Source: Methylococcaceae bacterium (GTDB taxonomy: Bacteria > Pseudomonadota > Gammaproteobacteria > Methylococcales > UBA1147). Taken from it: 16,949 bases of DNA. Numbering within the stretch: position 1 is the stretch's first letter; each line of letters begins with the position of its first letter. The position numbers were made by a program, and so were the translations under genes. The stretch spans positions 1-16,949 of the forward strand of contig JAKEEL010000122.1 of assembly GCA_022616595.1 (NCBI GenBank), read 5' to 3'. Below, one piece after another: positions 1 through 6,617 of this stretch. Under the pieces are notes generated by a model. It ran no database searches. It had not been told where the DNA came from and worked only from the letters and a program-made list of their open reading frames with translations.

Positions 1-233
1 GAGATTTCGAGCCGATAGTTGCCGGGAATGGGGTCTTCCACATCCAGCACGCCGCTCAATTGGTGGCTTACTCTTGCGCAATCATCGGCCAGGATGCCGT
101 CCTCGGAGTCGATGAACACCCGGAGTACCGAATGCCTGGCGTGAGACACGAATTCGACTCCGACGCACTCGTAACCCAATCCGGATACGATCGGTTCGAT
201 CAGTTTTGTCAAACGCTCGGATGTCCGCATCAT
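1..233 (-). CDS. rimP: Ribosome maturation factor RimP, N-terminal part (runs off the left edge)
   Basis: RimP binds the 30S subunit and helps it mature. Only the first 77 or so residues are present; the gene continues beyond base 1. The translation begins MMRTSERLTKLIEPIVSGLG and contains the family pattern VFIDSEDGI, then DDCARVSHQLSGVLDVEDPI, the end of the RimP N-terminal alpha/beta domain. Two ATG codons stand side by side (231-233 and 228-230). The first is chosen because a GGAG lies five bases upstream (239-242). The gene follows an initiator tRNA on the same strand, the usual metY-rimP-nusA-infB arrangement, so nusA and infB are expected beyond the left edge. A terminator-like hairpin sits immediately before the Shine-Dalgarno sequence and may attenuate expression. 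Identification is firm. Confidence 0.95.
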   Translation of the reverse strand, partial: MMRTSERLTKLIEPIVSGLGYECVGVEFVSHARHSVLRVFIDSEDGILADDCARVSHQLSGVLDVEDPIPGNYRLEI

Positions 234-248
234 CGGTTCTCCATAAAC

Positions 249-270
249 AAAAAATGGGCCGTAGGCCCAT
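249..270 (-). terminator. Attenuator-like hairpin in the rimP leader
   Basis: On the minus strand ATGGGCC, a three-base loop TAC and GGCCCAT form a perfect 7-bp stem followed by six T. This is a textbook intrinsic terminator shape, but it ends only about six bases before the GGAG of rimP. It therefore lies in the rimP leader and not at a gene end. Known rimP leaders in gammaproteobacteria carry a comparable putative attenuator (the rimP-leader motif). Assignment to that family is by position and shape only. Confidence 0.75.
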
Positions 271-305
271 CCGTTATTTTGTTCTTTTGTTCCACTCGAT
301 CAATC

Positions 306-324
306 AAAAAAACCCCGATCGGGG
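306..324 (-). terminator. Intrinsic terminator after the initiator tRNA
   Basis: The self-complementary CCCCGATCGGGG at 313-324 is followed on the minus strand by seven T (306-312). It starts about a dozen bases after the tRNA CCA end. Folding needs a small loop at the GATC centre. It should end most transcripts of the tRNA, leaving rimP to read-through or to a further promoter. Confidence 0.8.
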
Positions 325-336
325 CCCTGTAATCAT

Positions 337-413
<77 letters not shown>

Positions 414-426
414 ATAAAGAAAGCCT

Positions 427-455
427 ATTCTAATAGAATATTCTTCCTTAATCAA
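427..455 (-). promoter_or_regulatory. Sigma-70 type promoter of the initiator tRNA
   Basis: On the minus strand a -35 box TTGATT (450-455) and a -10 box TAGAAT (427-432) are separated by exactly 17 bases. The -10 box ends 13 bases before the tRNA 5' end, so transcription would begin close to the mature end. The -10 region lies within a perfect short palindrome, TATTCTAATAGAATA. No other good boxes are seen nearby. Confidence 0.7.
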
Positions 456-861
456 ATAATCGGCTTGCCAGCAACAAAATTGTGGGGTTGGATTGATTTG
501 CTAACTGTATAACATCCTGAACGGGATCTTAGATGGTTCCAAATATCATCGCATCCTGCCTTTGTCACCCAACCCGATCGAAAAATTCGAATTGCTGTTC
601 GAGGAACGGGGCGTTTCGACTTTCACAAGGAGGAAAGGGACAAATCTAAGGAAGTAACGGCCAGATCCAACTTTGTAGCACGCTATGTCGTTTGAATAGG
701 CATCCGCACAATACTGGATTCATTTCGACGATCGCTCGCACCATGCTATCACGCGATCAGCTAGCCGAATTCAGGTCAAATAAGAAGTTATACAAATCGT
801 TGCTCACTGTGGAAATCGCCGCTACCGAGATCGTAAGACCAATAATAACCCGAAAACCCGA
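456..861. other. Intergenic region without a convincing gene
   Basis: About 400 bases lie between the tRNA promoter and the end of the acyltransferase gene. A plus-strand frame stays open for 60 codons from 513 to the stop at 693-695 but has no start codon and matches no family I recognise. A second plus-strand frame with a TTG start at 692 runs into the antisense of the acyltransferase and lacks a ribosome binding site. This may be the remains of a gene or simple spacer DNA. Confidence 0.5.
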
Positions 862-878
862 TCATCGGCTGTCGGGTT
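855..878 (-). terminator. Possible weak terminator over the acyltransferase stop codon
   Basis: Minus-strand AACCCGA (872-878) pairs with TCGGGTT (855-861) around a ten-base loop that contains the TGA stop codon. It is followed by TTCGGGTTATTATT, which is T-rich but not a clean run. It could end the lipid gene unit; support is modest. Confidence 0.35.
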
Positions 879-1986
879 GCCGGTATCCGGTTTCTGAGCC
901 TTGCCGCCGCCCGACCGGAATTTCGCTCTTCGCATACGGCAGGTAGCGTCTCAGGGAATACACCGGTTTCTCGACCAGATGCCAGATCGCGATTCCCATG
1001 AACAAGGTGGTGATAAATGCTCCGACGATCCGGTCGGTCTGGGTCGAGAAGGGCAGTTCGATGCCGGTCGAGCTGAACACATCCAGGGCCAGCAGATGCA
1101 CCAGGTAGAGCGTGTAACTCATGGCTCCGAAGTACACCAAGGGCTTCCAGCTGAGCGCCCGGGCCACCCAGTGCCGGTCGTCGAGCGACCAGAGACCCCA
1201 GATGAAAAAACCCATCGCGAGCGCGATCGGAGTCTGGTAATGCGAAGTTGTGAATTGCAGAAATCCGCTGTGTCCGAGACGATGTTCGATGCCGACCAGA
1301 GCCAGGATCGCGAGCGTCGACAGGCCGAACGACCAGGCCGCGGACAGGGCTCCGAGCCGCTTGCGCACATCGAGCCAGGCGAACAGGCAGCCCCAGACGA
1401 AATACTCGCTGCAGACCGGCAGCAGGGTCCCGTAGAAGGATTGCGGATAATGGGCCATAAGCCAGAATCGCGATGCGATGCTCAGGCACAGCACGGCAAA
1501 CAGCATCGCGGTCCGGTAGCGTACCGGGGTCGAATACAGCGCGAGCGGGTACAGGATGTAGAACTGCTCCTCGACGCTCAAAGACCACAGATGCAGGGAT
1601 TCGGGCCGCCACGCCTCGAGAAACCAGCTATGAAACCGCGCCAAAGGCCACGCGACGCTCAAGTCAAACAGCTTCACATTGATCCAATACAGCAGATAAC
1701 TCAACGGATAGGTCACGGCGCCGAGGCTGATCAACAGCAGCACGACCACGAAATAGGCCGGACAAATCCTGAGTATCCTGCGCGCGTAAAAGGTCTTCAG
1801 TTTAGCGCTCAAGCTCGGATCGTCGGCCGACAGCAGGACATTCGTGATCAGAAAGCCGCTCATCACGAAAAACACCGGCAACGCGTAGCCGAGATAAGCG
1901 ACCCGCAAGGGCATCGGATGATAGTGGGTCGCGAAGACCATCAGAAACAAGACGAAGCGGATCCCGTCGAATTGATATTTTCTCAT
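862..1986 (-). CDS. Membrane O-acyltransferase, acyltransferase-3 (OafA/YrhL-like) family
   Basis: A 374-residue polytopic membrane protein with the acyltransferase-3 layout. The conserved N-terminal histidine is in FATHYHPM (His21). It is followed by FFVMSGFLI (residues 39-47), the RRILRICPAYF motif (69-79), HLWSLSVEEQFYILYP (132-147) and, late in the protein, SYTLYLVHLL. About ten hydrophobic segments are seen. These enzymes O-acylate sugars or lipid head groups at the inner membrane. The frame extends upstream to 2214, but ATG at 1984-1986 is chosen because the family pattern (YQFDGIRFVLFL) begins directly after it and the upstream part lies inside the glycosyltransferase gene. Only 28 bases separate it from that gene. 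No strong Shine-Dalgarno is seen, so coupling is possible. The substrate is unknown; a glycolipid made by its neighbours is the natural guess. Confidence 0.9.
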   Translation of the reverse strand: MRKYQFDGIRFVLFLMVFATHYHPMPLRVAYLGYALPVFFVMSGFLITNVLLSADDPSLSAKLKTFYARRILRICPAYFVVVLLLISLGAVTYPLSYLLYWINVKLFDLSVAWPLARFHSWFLEAWRPESLHLWSLSVEEQFYILYPLALYSTPVRYRTAMLFAVLCLSIASRFWLMAHYPQSFYGTLLPVCSEYFVWGCLFAWLDVRKRLGALSAAWSFGLSTLAILALVGIEHRLGHSGFLQFTTSHYQTPIALAMGFFIWGLWSLDDRHWVARALSWKPLVYFGAMSYTLYLVHLLALDVFSSTGIELPFSTQTDRIVGAFITTLFMGIAIWHLVEKPVYSLRRYLPYAKSEIPVGRRQGSETGYRQPDSR

Positions 1987-2014
1987 GTCGTTGCGAGCGT
2001 TTTTCGCTACCGTA

Positions 2015-3211
2015 TCATTTGGCGCCGCGCGCCGGTGCGTTCGGGGCGGTCGCCGTTTCAAACCGGTCCAGAACGTCCCGGTAAAATTCTTCCATGGCCA
2101 GCGCATGGCGCCGTCCCGTGAACTGGTCCGCGATGCGCCGGCTCGCCTCGCCGAGGCGTTGCAAGGTCTCGGGGTCGTCGAGGAGTTCGAGAACCTTCTC
2201 GCCGAATCCGGCATCGGAATCGAGCAGATAACCGTTGAAGCCGGGCTGCACCGAATCGAGGTAGCTGTCGTCTTTCCTCGCGATCACCGGAAGCGAACAC
2301 ATCAGGGCTTCGAGCACGGTCATCGGATGGACTTCGCTCAGCGAGGCGGTCACGAACAGATCCGCGATAGCGTAGATGGCGCCGATCGAGTCCCAATCGA
2401 CATAGCCGGTCGAGATCACCTGTTTTGCGAGGTTCAGGGCCGTCACGCGACTCCTTAATTGATTCAACTCAGGACCGTCGCCCGCGAAGATCATCCGGAT
2501 TCCGGTTCGTGAGCGCAGTACCGGTACCAGCGCCTGCAATAATTCCAGGACGCGCTTTTCGCGGCCGATGCGCCCCACAAACAGCATCACGCGATCGCCC
2601 GGGTCGATCCCGAGACCTAGACGGATCTCCGCGCGCACCGGACCGGAATACTCGCGGTTTCCAAAACGATCCCGCTCCATGCCGTTCGGAATCACCCGGA
2701 GCGGAATTCCGGGCAGCAAGCTTCCATAATAGTGCGCGGACTTGATCGAGGGCGCGACGAGGCCTGCACAGCCCCGAAACAAGCGGCGCGCAAAAAACCG
2801 CACGAGCGGCGCCGTGACCAGCCGTCCGTTCAAAATGTAATGGGTGTATTCCTCCCACAGCGTATGATTGGTCTGCACGCGCGGCAGATTGAACTTGCGC
2901 GCCGCGCGGATCGCGCTGAGGCATAGATTGAACTCGGTATGCGAATGGATCAGTTGAATATTCTCCGAACGGATGATGCGGTTTACGCGTGCCTGATCGA
3001 CCCGGGCGAAGGCCAGTTCGGTCCCGAGACCGATCGGAACGGAGCGAAAGCGGATCACATCCGGATCGGTTTCACGATAACTCCTGGCTTCCGCGGTGAA
3101 TACGATGACCCGATGGCCGCGCGCCACGAGACCGGCCTTGAGCTGGACGATCGAAGTCACGACCCCGTTCTTGATCGGGAGATAACAGTCGCTGAAGATC
3201 GCGATATTCAA
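2015..3211 (-). CDS. GT4 family glycosyltransferase, diacylglycerol-glucosyltransferase type
   Basis: A 398-residue GT-B retaining glycosyltransferase. The N-terminal domain opens NIAIFSDCYLPIKNGVVTSI and contains IQLIHSHTEFNL (85-96) and QTNHTLWEEYTHY (113-125). These patterns are typical of the alpha-monoglucosyl-diacylglycerol synthase branch of GT4. The nucleotide-sugar domain carries FVGRIGREKRV (211-221), FAGDGPE and the E-x7-E motif at Glu293 and Glu301 (SEVHPMTVLEA). It should transfer a hexose from a nucleotide sugar to a lipid at the cytoplasmic face. The start is a rare TTG at 3209-3211, supported by a GGAG eight bases upstream and by the family N-terminus beginning exactly there. 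It lies between the alpha-oxoamine synthase and the acyltransferase on the same strand, which suggests a sphingoid-type acceptor, but the acceptor is inferred. PimA-like or LPS roles are less likely. Confidence 0.9.
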   Translation of the reverse strand: MNIAIFSDCYLPIKNGVVTSIVQLKAGLVARGHRVIVFTAEARSYRETDPDVIRFRSVPIGLGTELAFARVDQARVNRIIRSENIQLIHSHTEFNLCLSAIRAARKFNLPRVQTNHTLWEEYTHYILNGRLVTAPLVRFFARRLFRGCAGLVAPSIKSAHYYGSLLPGIPLRVIPNGMERDRFGNREYSGPVRAEIRLGLGIDPGDRVMLFVGRIGREKRVLELLQALVPVLRSRTGIRMIFAGDGPELNQLRSRVTALNLAKQVISTGYVDWDSIGAIYAIADLFVTASLSEVHPMTVLEALMCSLPVIARKDDSYLDSVQPGFNGYLLDSDAGFGEKVLELLDDPETLQRLGEASRRIADQFTGRRHALAMEEFYRDVLDRFETATAPNAPARGAK

Positions 3212-3337
3212 ACGAGTGGCTCCGGAGTTCGGAAATCCGCGATAATCCCGGAATCTCCGCGGTCGAGACCCTGCAGCGGGGCTCCGTGGATTGTTTCCGC
3301 GGGACCGGGTTTTTCCGCTTTCGTGACCCGGCCGGTT

Positions 3338-4534
3338 CTATACGAAACCGGAGGCCTCCAGTCCTTCCTTTCTTGAAAGCACCTCGCGGAAGGTGTTGAC
3401 GACCGTATCCAGTTGCCGGTCGGTGTGCGTCGCCATGTAGCTGGTGCGCAGGCGCGAAGCATTCGGTGAAACCGCGGGCGGAATCACGGCATTGGTGAAT
3501 ATTCCCGCGTCGAAAAGCGCGCGCCACATGCCGAGCGTGGTCATTTCATCGCCGAGAATGATCGGCACGATCGGGGTCTCGGTATTCCCGACGCTAAGCC
3601 CCATTTCCGTATATTCCCGTTTCATGCGGCGGCTCACCTCGGCGAGCCTTTGGACCCTGTGCGGTTCCTCGCGAATAATCCGCACCGCGGCCAATGCCGC
3701 GGCCGCGTTCGGAGGCGTGACGCTGGCGCTGAAGATCATGGTGCGCGCGAAGTGTTTGATGTAGTGGATGACCTGCGCGTCGCCCGCGATGAATCCACCC
3801 AGCGAAGCCAGGGATTTGCTGAAGGTTCCCATGATCAGATCGACACCGCCGGTCACCCCGAAATGCGCCGCGGTGCCGCGGCCTTCACCCATCACTCCGA
3901 TGCCATGCGCGTCGTCGACCATCAACTGAGAATGATATTTCTTGCACAGTTCGACGATCTCCGGCAATGGCGCAACATCCCCGCCCATGCTGTAGACCCC
4001 CTCCACGATCACCAGCTTGCCGAGGCGTTCCGGGCAGGTTCTGAGAACATGCTCCAGATGATCGATGTCGTTATGGTGAAAGCGGCGCGCTTCCGAAAGC
4101 GACAAACGGCAACCGTCGATGATCGAAGCATGATCGTCATGGTCGATGATCGCGACATCGTGCCGGCCGACCAGCGCACTGATCACCCCGAGGTTGACCT
4201 GGTAGCCGTTCGCAAAAACCAGCGCGGCTTCCTTGCCGACCAGTTCGGCAAGTTCGCGCTCGAGCTCTTCGTGCAGGGCCAGCGTGCCGTTCAGAAAACG
4301 GGCGCCGGTGCAGGACGAACCATATCGGTCGATTGCCTCCCTGGCCGCGGTCTTGACGCGCGGATCGGTTGTCAAGCCGAGATAGTTGTTCGAACCGATC
4401 ATGACCAGCCGGTGTCCCTGGTAGGACGCCTCGGTGCCCTCGTTTTCATCCAGCGGTATGAAATAAGGATAATAACCGGCTTTCTTCGCCTCATGCGCCC
4501 GTTGAAAGCCGTAGCATTTATCGAAAACGTTCAT
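3338..4534 (-). CDS. spt: Serine-palmitoyltransferase-like alpha-oxoamine synthase (PLP)
   Basis: A 398-residue fold-type I PLP enzyme that condenses an amino acid with an acyl thioester. The stacking histidine is in DHDDHASI (His135), the cofactor Asp and His are in VDDAHGIG (Asp207, His210), and the Schiff-base lysine is in GTFSKSLAS (Lys240). Details favour bacterial serine palmitoyltransferase over BioF or Kbl: the N-terminal YYPYFIPLDENEGTE, SSCTGARFLNGTL (73-85), GTFSKSLASLGGFIA and IPPAVSPNASRLRTSYMATH all parallel the Bacteroides enzyme. Cysteate-using sulfonolipid synthases and CqsA are close relatives and cannot be excluded. The frame extends to 4669, but ATG at 4532-4534 gives the family length and N-terminus; the nearest GGAG is rather far (12 bases). 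The glycosyltransferase and acyltransferase genes follow after 126 and 28 bases. Confidence 0.9.
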   Translation of the reverse strand: MNVFDKCYGFQRAHEAKKAGYYPYFIPLDENEGTEASYQGHRLVMIGSNNYLGLTTDPRVKTAAREAIDRYGSSCTGARFLNGTLALHEELERELAELVGKEAALVFANGYQVNLGVISALVGRHDVAIIDHDDHASIIDGCRLSLSEARRFHHNDIDHLEHVLRTCPERLGKLVIVEGVYSMGGDVAPLPEIVELCKKYHSQLMVDDAHGIGVMGEGRGTAAHFGVTGGVDLIMGTFSKSLASLGGFIAGDAQVIHYIKHFARTMIFSASVTPPNAAAALAAVRIIREEPHRVQRLAEVSRRMKREYTEMGLSVGNTETPIVPIILGDEMTTLGMWRALFDAGIFTNAVIPPAVSPNASRLRTSYMATHTDRQLDTVVNTFREVLSRKEGLEASGFV

Positions 4535-4857
4535 AACGTGAATCTGCTCCAAGGCGACTTTCTTTGCCCGGAAGCCCCGACCGGAACGGCGCTTTCCGTG
4601 GTGCAGGAATGCGCTGCGAAAATCGAAGTTTGAAAAGATTCGATTTTTCGAGGCAGCGGCCGATTGCATTCGGCATCAGCGTCCGCAGAGTATCCCGCCG
4701 GGATGGTTTTATTCCGCGTTTCACTGCGCGCACCGGCCAACCGCCCCTCATTAGGCTCTTTTCCCGCCTCGCTTGGCAGATACAGGGTCATATCGGAAGT
4801 TGAAGTCATTGATTTTTTATAATTGTACTCGTCGCACATCGAAATTCTGCGCATCAA
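4531..4857 (-). CDS. Doubtful 108-residue hypothetical frame overlapping the synthase start
   Basis: The frame starts at ATG 4855-4857 behind a purine-rich stretch containing GGAGG and GGGGG. It ends in TGA that overlaps the ATG of the synthase gene as ATGA, the arrangement of translationally coupled genes. Against it: the protein has no recognisable domain, no hydrophobic pattern and a low-complexity hydrophilic composition. It also uses codons such as AGA, TCA and TTA that are rare in the neighbours. It could be a leader peptide gene, a short lineage-specific protein, or chance. It is not an acyl carrier protein, since no DSL phosphopantetheine site is present. Confidence 0.25.
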   Translation of the reverse strand: MMRRISMCDEYNYKKSMTSTSDMTLYLPSEAGKEPNEGRLAGARSETRNKTIPAGYSADADAECNRPLPRKIESFQTSIFAAHSCTTESAVPVGASGQRKSPWSRFTL

Positions 4858-5212
4858 CCCCCACTCCCTCCGGCGGAACAGACCGGTTGAAGCGGTACAA
4901 AGAAACCGAATTTTGATGGGCGAACACCATAATACATAGTTTCGCGGGGCGGCAAAATCTCTTTATGGAGGCTGTCCACGCTTTATCCGATGAGATTAAG
5001 GGATCAACCCAGCTTTTGGCAAGCTTTCGAAATACTGAGATCAGGGTTGTTTCGAAGTGCCCCGGCCCGATTCAAACCCAAGAACTTTATCGTCATTTCT
5101 CGAGCGTGATGCTCCGCCGCCCGAAAGCCATTCTGAACATGCATCGTAACCCGGACTCCGGGAGTCACATTCGGACCAAACGTCCCGATCCCTGCAAAAA
5201 AGGGGGCTCATG
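4858..5212. other. Intergenic region upstream of the lipid gene block
   Basis: About 355 bases between the end of the symporter gene and the doubtful 108-codon frame. It contains a candidate minus-strand promoter (4929-4955) and a small perfect inverted repeat CCCGGA/TCCGGG near 5152-5164. The perfect 14-base palindrome TCATGCTAGCATGA at 5208-5221 overlaps the symporter stop. A plus-strand frame at 4965-5216 has no family signal and no good ribosome binding site. No clear T-tailed terminator for the symporter is seen. Confidence 0.5.
4929..4955 (-). promoter_or_regulatory. Candidate promoter of the lipid gene block
   Basis: On the minus strand TTGCCG (4950-4955) and TATTAT (4929-4934) are separated by 15 bases, shorter than the optimal 17. 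The boxes are otherwise good and lie in the right place to drive the synthase, glycosyltransferase and acyltransferase genes. The leader to the synthase start would be nearly 400 bases long. Confidence 0.35.
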
Positions 5213-6586
5213 CTAGCATGAATTTCCGGGGTCTGAAAGGTGCGGGTAGGCGATCGTCACGGCTAATTTTTCCTGATCCAGTGCCTTTTCCCAGCGTGCG
5301 ATCGCCAGGGTCGCCACGGCATTGCCGACCAGGTTGGTCAGAGCCCGGGCTTCCGACATGAAACGATCGACTCCGAGCAGCAAGGCCAGTCCAGCCACCG
5401 GCAGGGTGTCCTGGGCGGCCAGAGTCGCGGCCAGGGTAACGAACGCGCCGCCGGTCACCGCGGCCGCTCCCTTGGAGGTCAGCAGCAACACCGCGAGAAT
5501 GCCCAACTGCTGGTCCATGCCGAAGGCCACTCCGGTGGCCTGGGCGATGAACACAACCGCCATGGTCAGATAGATCGCGCTGCCGTCGAGGTTGAATGAA
5601 TAGCCCAGCGGCGTCACCAGACCGACCACGGCGCGCCGGCAGCCCAGGGTCTCGAGCTTTTCCATCAATGCCGGCAGCACGGCTTCCGATGAAGAAGTAC
5701 CGAGCACGATCAGCAATTCCTCGCGCAAGTATTTGATCAGATTCCATAAACGGTAGCCGGTCCAGCGGGCGACCGCACCCAGGATCAGGACGACGAAGAA
5801 GAAACAGGTCAAATAAACACCGGCCATCAGCATGCCCAAAGACCATAGCACTCCGAGTCCGTATTTGCCCAGGGTGAAAGCAATGGCGCCGAAAGCTCCG
5901 AGCGGGGCCAGCCGGGTAATCAGGTGAATGATCTCGAAGAACGCGATTTCGAGCGTTTCCAGACCCCGGATCACACGCTCGCGGGCTTCGATGATGAACT
6001 CGCTGCGCCGGCGCAAAGCGGCGGCTCGTCCGGGATGGTCTTTCCGCTCGGCCTCCTCGGCATCCCTGGCCACGTTCCGGGCGTGATCCGACAAATGGCC
6101 TACGGCCAGGCCGAATACTACGGAAAACAAAAGCACTTGGAGAATTTCCCCTCGGGCGAAGGCATCGACCGCGCTGTGAGGAATGATATCGAGCAAAAAA
6201 TCCACCGTGTTCAGATGTCGGGCGCCGCTCGTATAACCCTTCACGGCTTCGACGTCCAGACTGGCCGGATCTGCGTGGATTCCGGCGCCGGACTGAAGGA
6301 GATTGCCGACCACGAGGCCGATCACCAGAGCCAGGGTCGAAACCGTCTCGAAGTAGACCAGAGCCTTGAGGCTCAAACGGCCCGCGGTTTTCGGCCCGCC
6401 CATGCGGGCGATGCCCAGCGCCACCGTGGTGAACACGATCGGTCCGATCATCATCTTGATGAGCTTGATGAAGCCTGTCGCGAGCGGGTTTAGTTTCACC
6501 GCGAAATCCGGAAACCAGGCCGCCACCGCACCCCCGAGAAAAATCGCGATCAGAACTTGAATGTAGAGATGCTTGAAGAGGGTCAT
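5213..6586 (-). CDS. dctA: C4-dicarboxylate:cation symporter, DctA-like
   Basis: A 457-residue DAACS family transporter taking up succinate, fumarate and malate, or possibly glutamate or aspartate, with cations. It follows E. coli DctA closely: VLIAIFLGGAVAAWFPD at the start, KLIKMMIGPIVFTTV (41-55), NLLQSGAGIHADPASLD and MRLAPIGAFGA-like TRLAPLGAFGA. The serine-rich re-entrant loop is LGTSSSEAVLP (295-305), with GYSFNLDGSAIYL (328-340) and RFMSEARALTNLVGN (408-422). Compared with DctA, a strongly charged stretch of about 40 residues (roughly 168-208, including RDAEEAERKDHPGR) is inserted in a loop between membrane segments. The start ATG at 6584-6586 matches the family N-terminus; the Shine-Dalgarno is weak. 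The gene lies 31 bases after the ABC ATPase gene. Confidence 0.93.
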   Translation of the reverse strand: MTLFKHLYIQVLIAIFLGGAVAAWFPDFAVKLNPLATGFIKLIKMMIGPIVFTTVALGIARMGGPKTAGRLSLKALVYFETVSTLALVIGLVVGNLLQSGAGIHADPASLDVEAVKGYTSGARHLNTVDFLLDIIPHSAVDAFARGEILQVLLFSVVFGLAVGHLSDHARNVARDAEEAERKDHPGRAAALRRRSEFIIEARERVIRGLETLEIAFFEIIHLITRLAPLGAFGAIAFTLGKYGLGVLWSLGMLMAGVYLTCFFFVVLILGAVARWTGYRLWNLIKYLREELLIVLGTSSSEAVLPALMEKLETLGCRRAVVGLVTPLGYSFNLDGSAIYLTMAVVFIAQATGVAFGMDQQLGILAVLLLTSKGAAAVTGGAFVTLAATLAAQDTLPVAGLALLLGVDRFMSEARALTNLVGNAVATLAIARWEKALDQEKLAVTIAYPHLSDPGNSC

Positions 6587-6617
6587 GATGGTTTATCCCA
6601 GAAAATCCGAGCGCGAA

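Noticed and set aside
692..946. Plus-strand frame with a TTG start, 84 codons
   Set aside because: No Shine-Dalgarno, no recognisable domain, and it overlaps the antisense of the acyltransferase C-terminus.
901..2121. Plus-strand frame of 406 codons opposite the acyltransferase
   Set aside because: Composition is very rich in Gln, Arg and Glu with no domain pattern; the minus-strand frame shows a complete acyltransferase-3 protein.
3650..4633. Plus-strand frame of 327 codons opposite the synthase
   Set aside because: No motif is present, and the minus-strand frame has all PLP-enzyme residues in order. High GC at third positions keeps shadow frames open.
4965..5216. Plus-strand frame of 83 codons in the large gap
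   Set aside because: No family pattern, mixed composition and a poor start context; it crosses the candidate promoter region of the minus-strand block.
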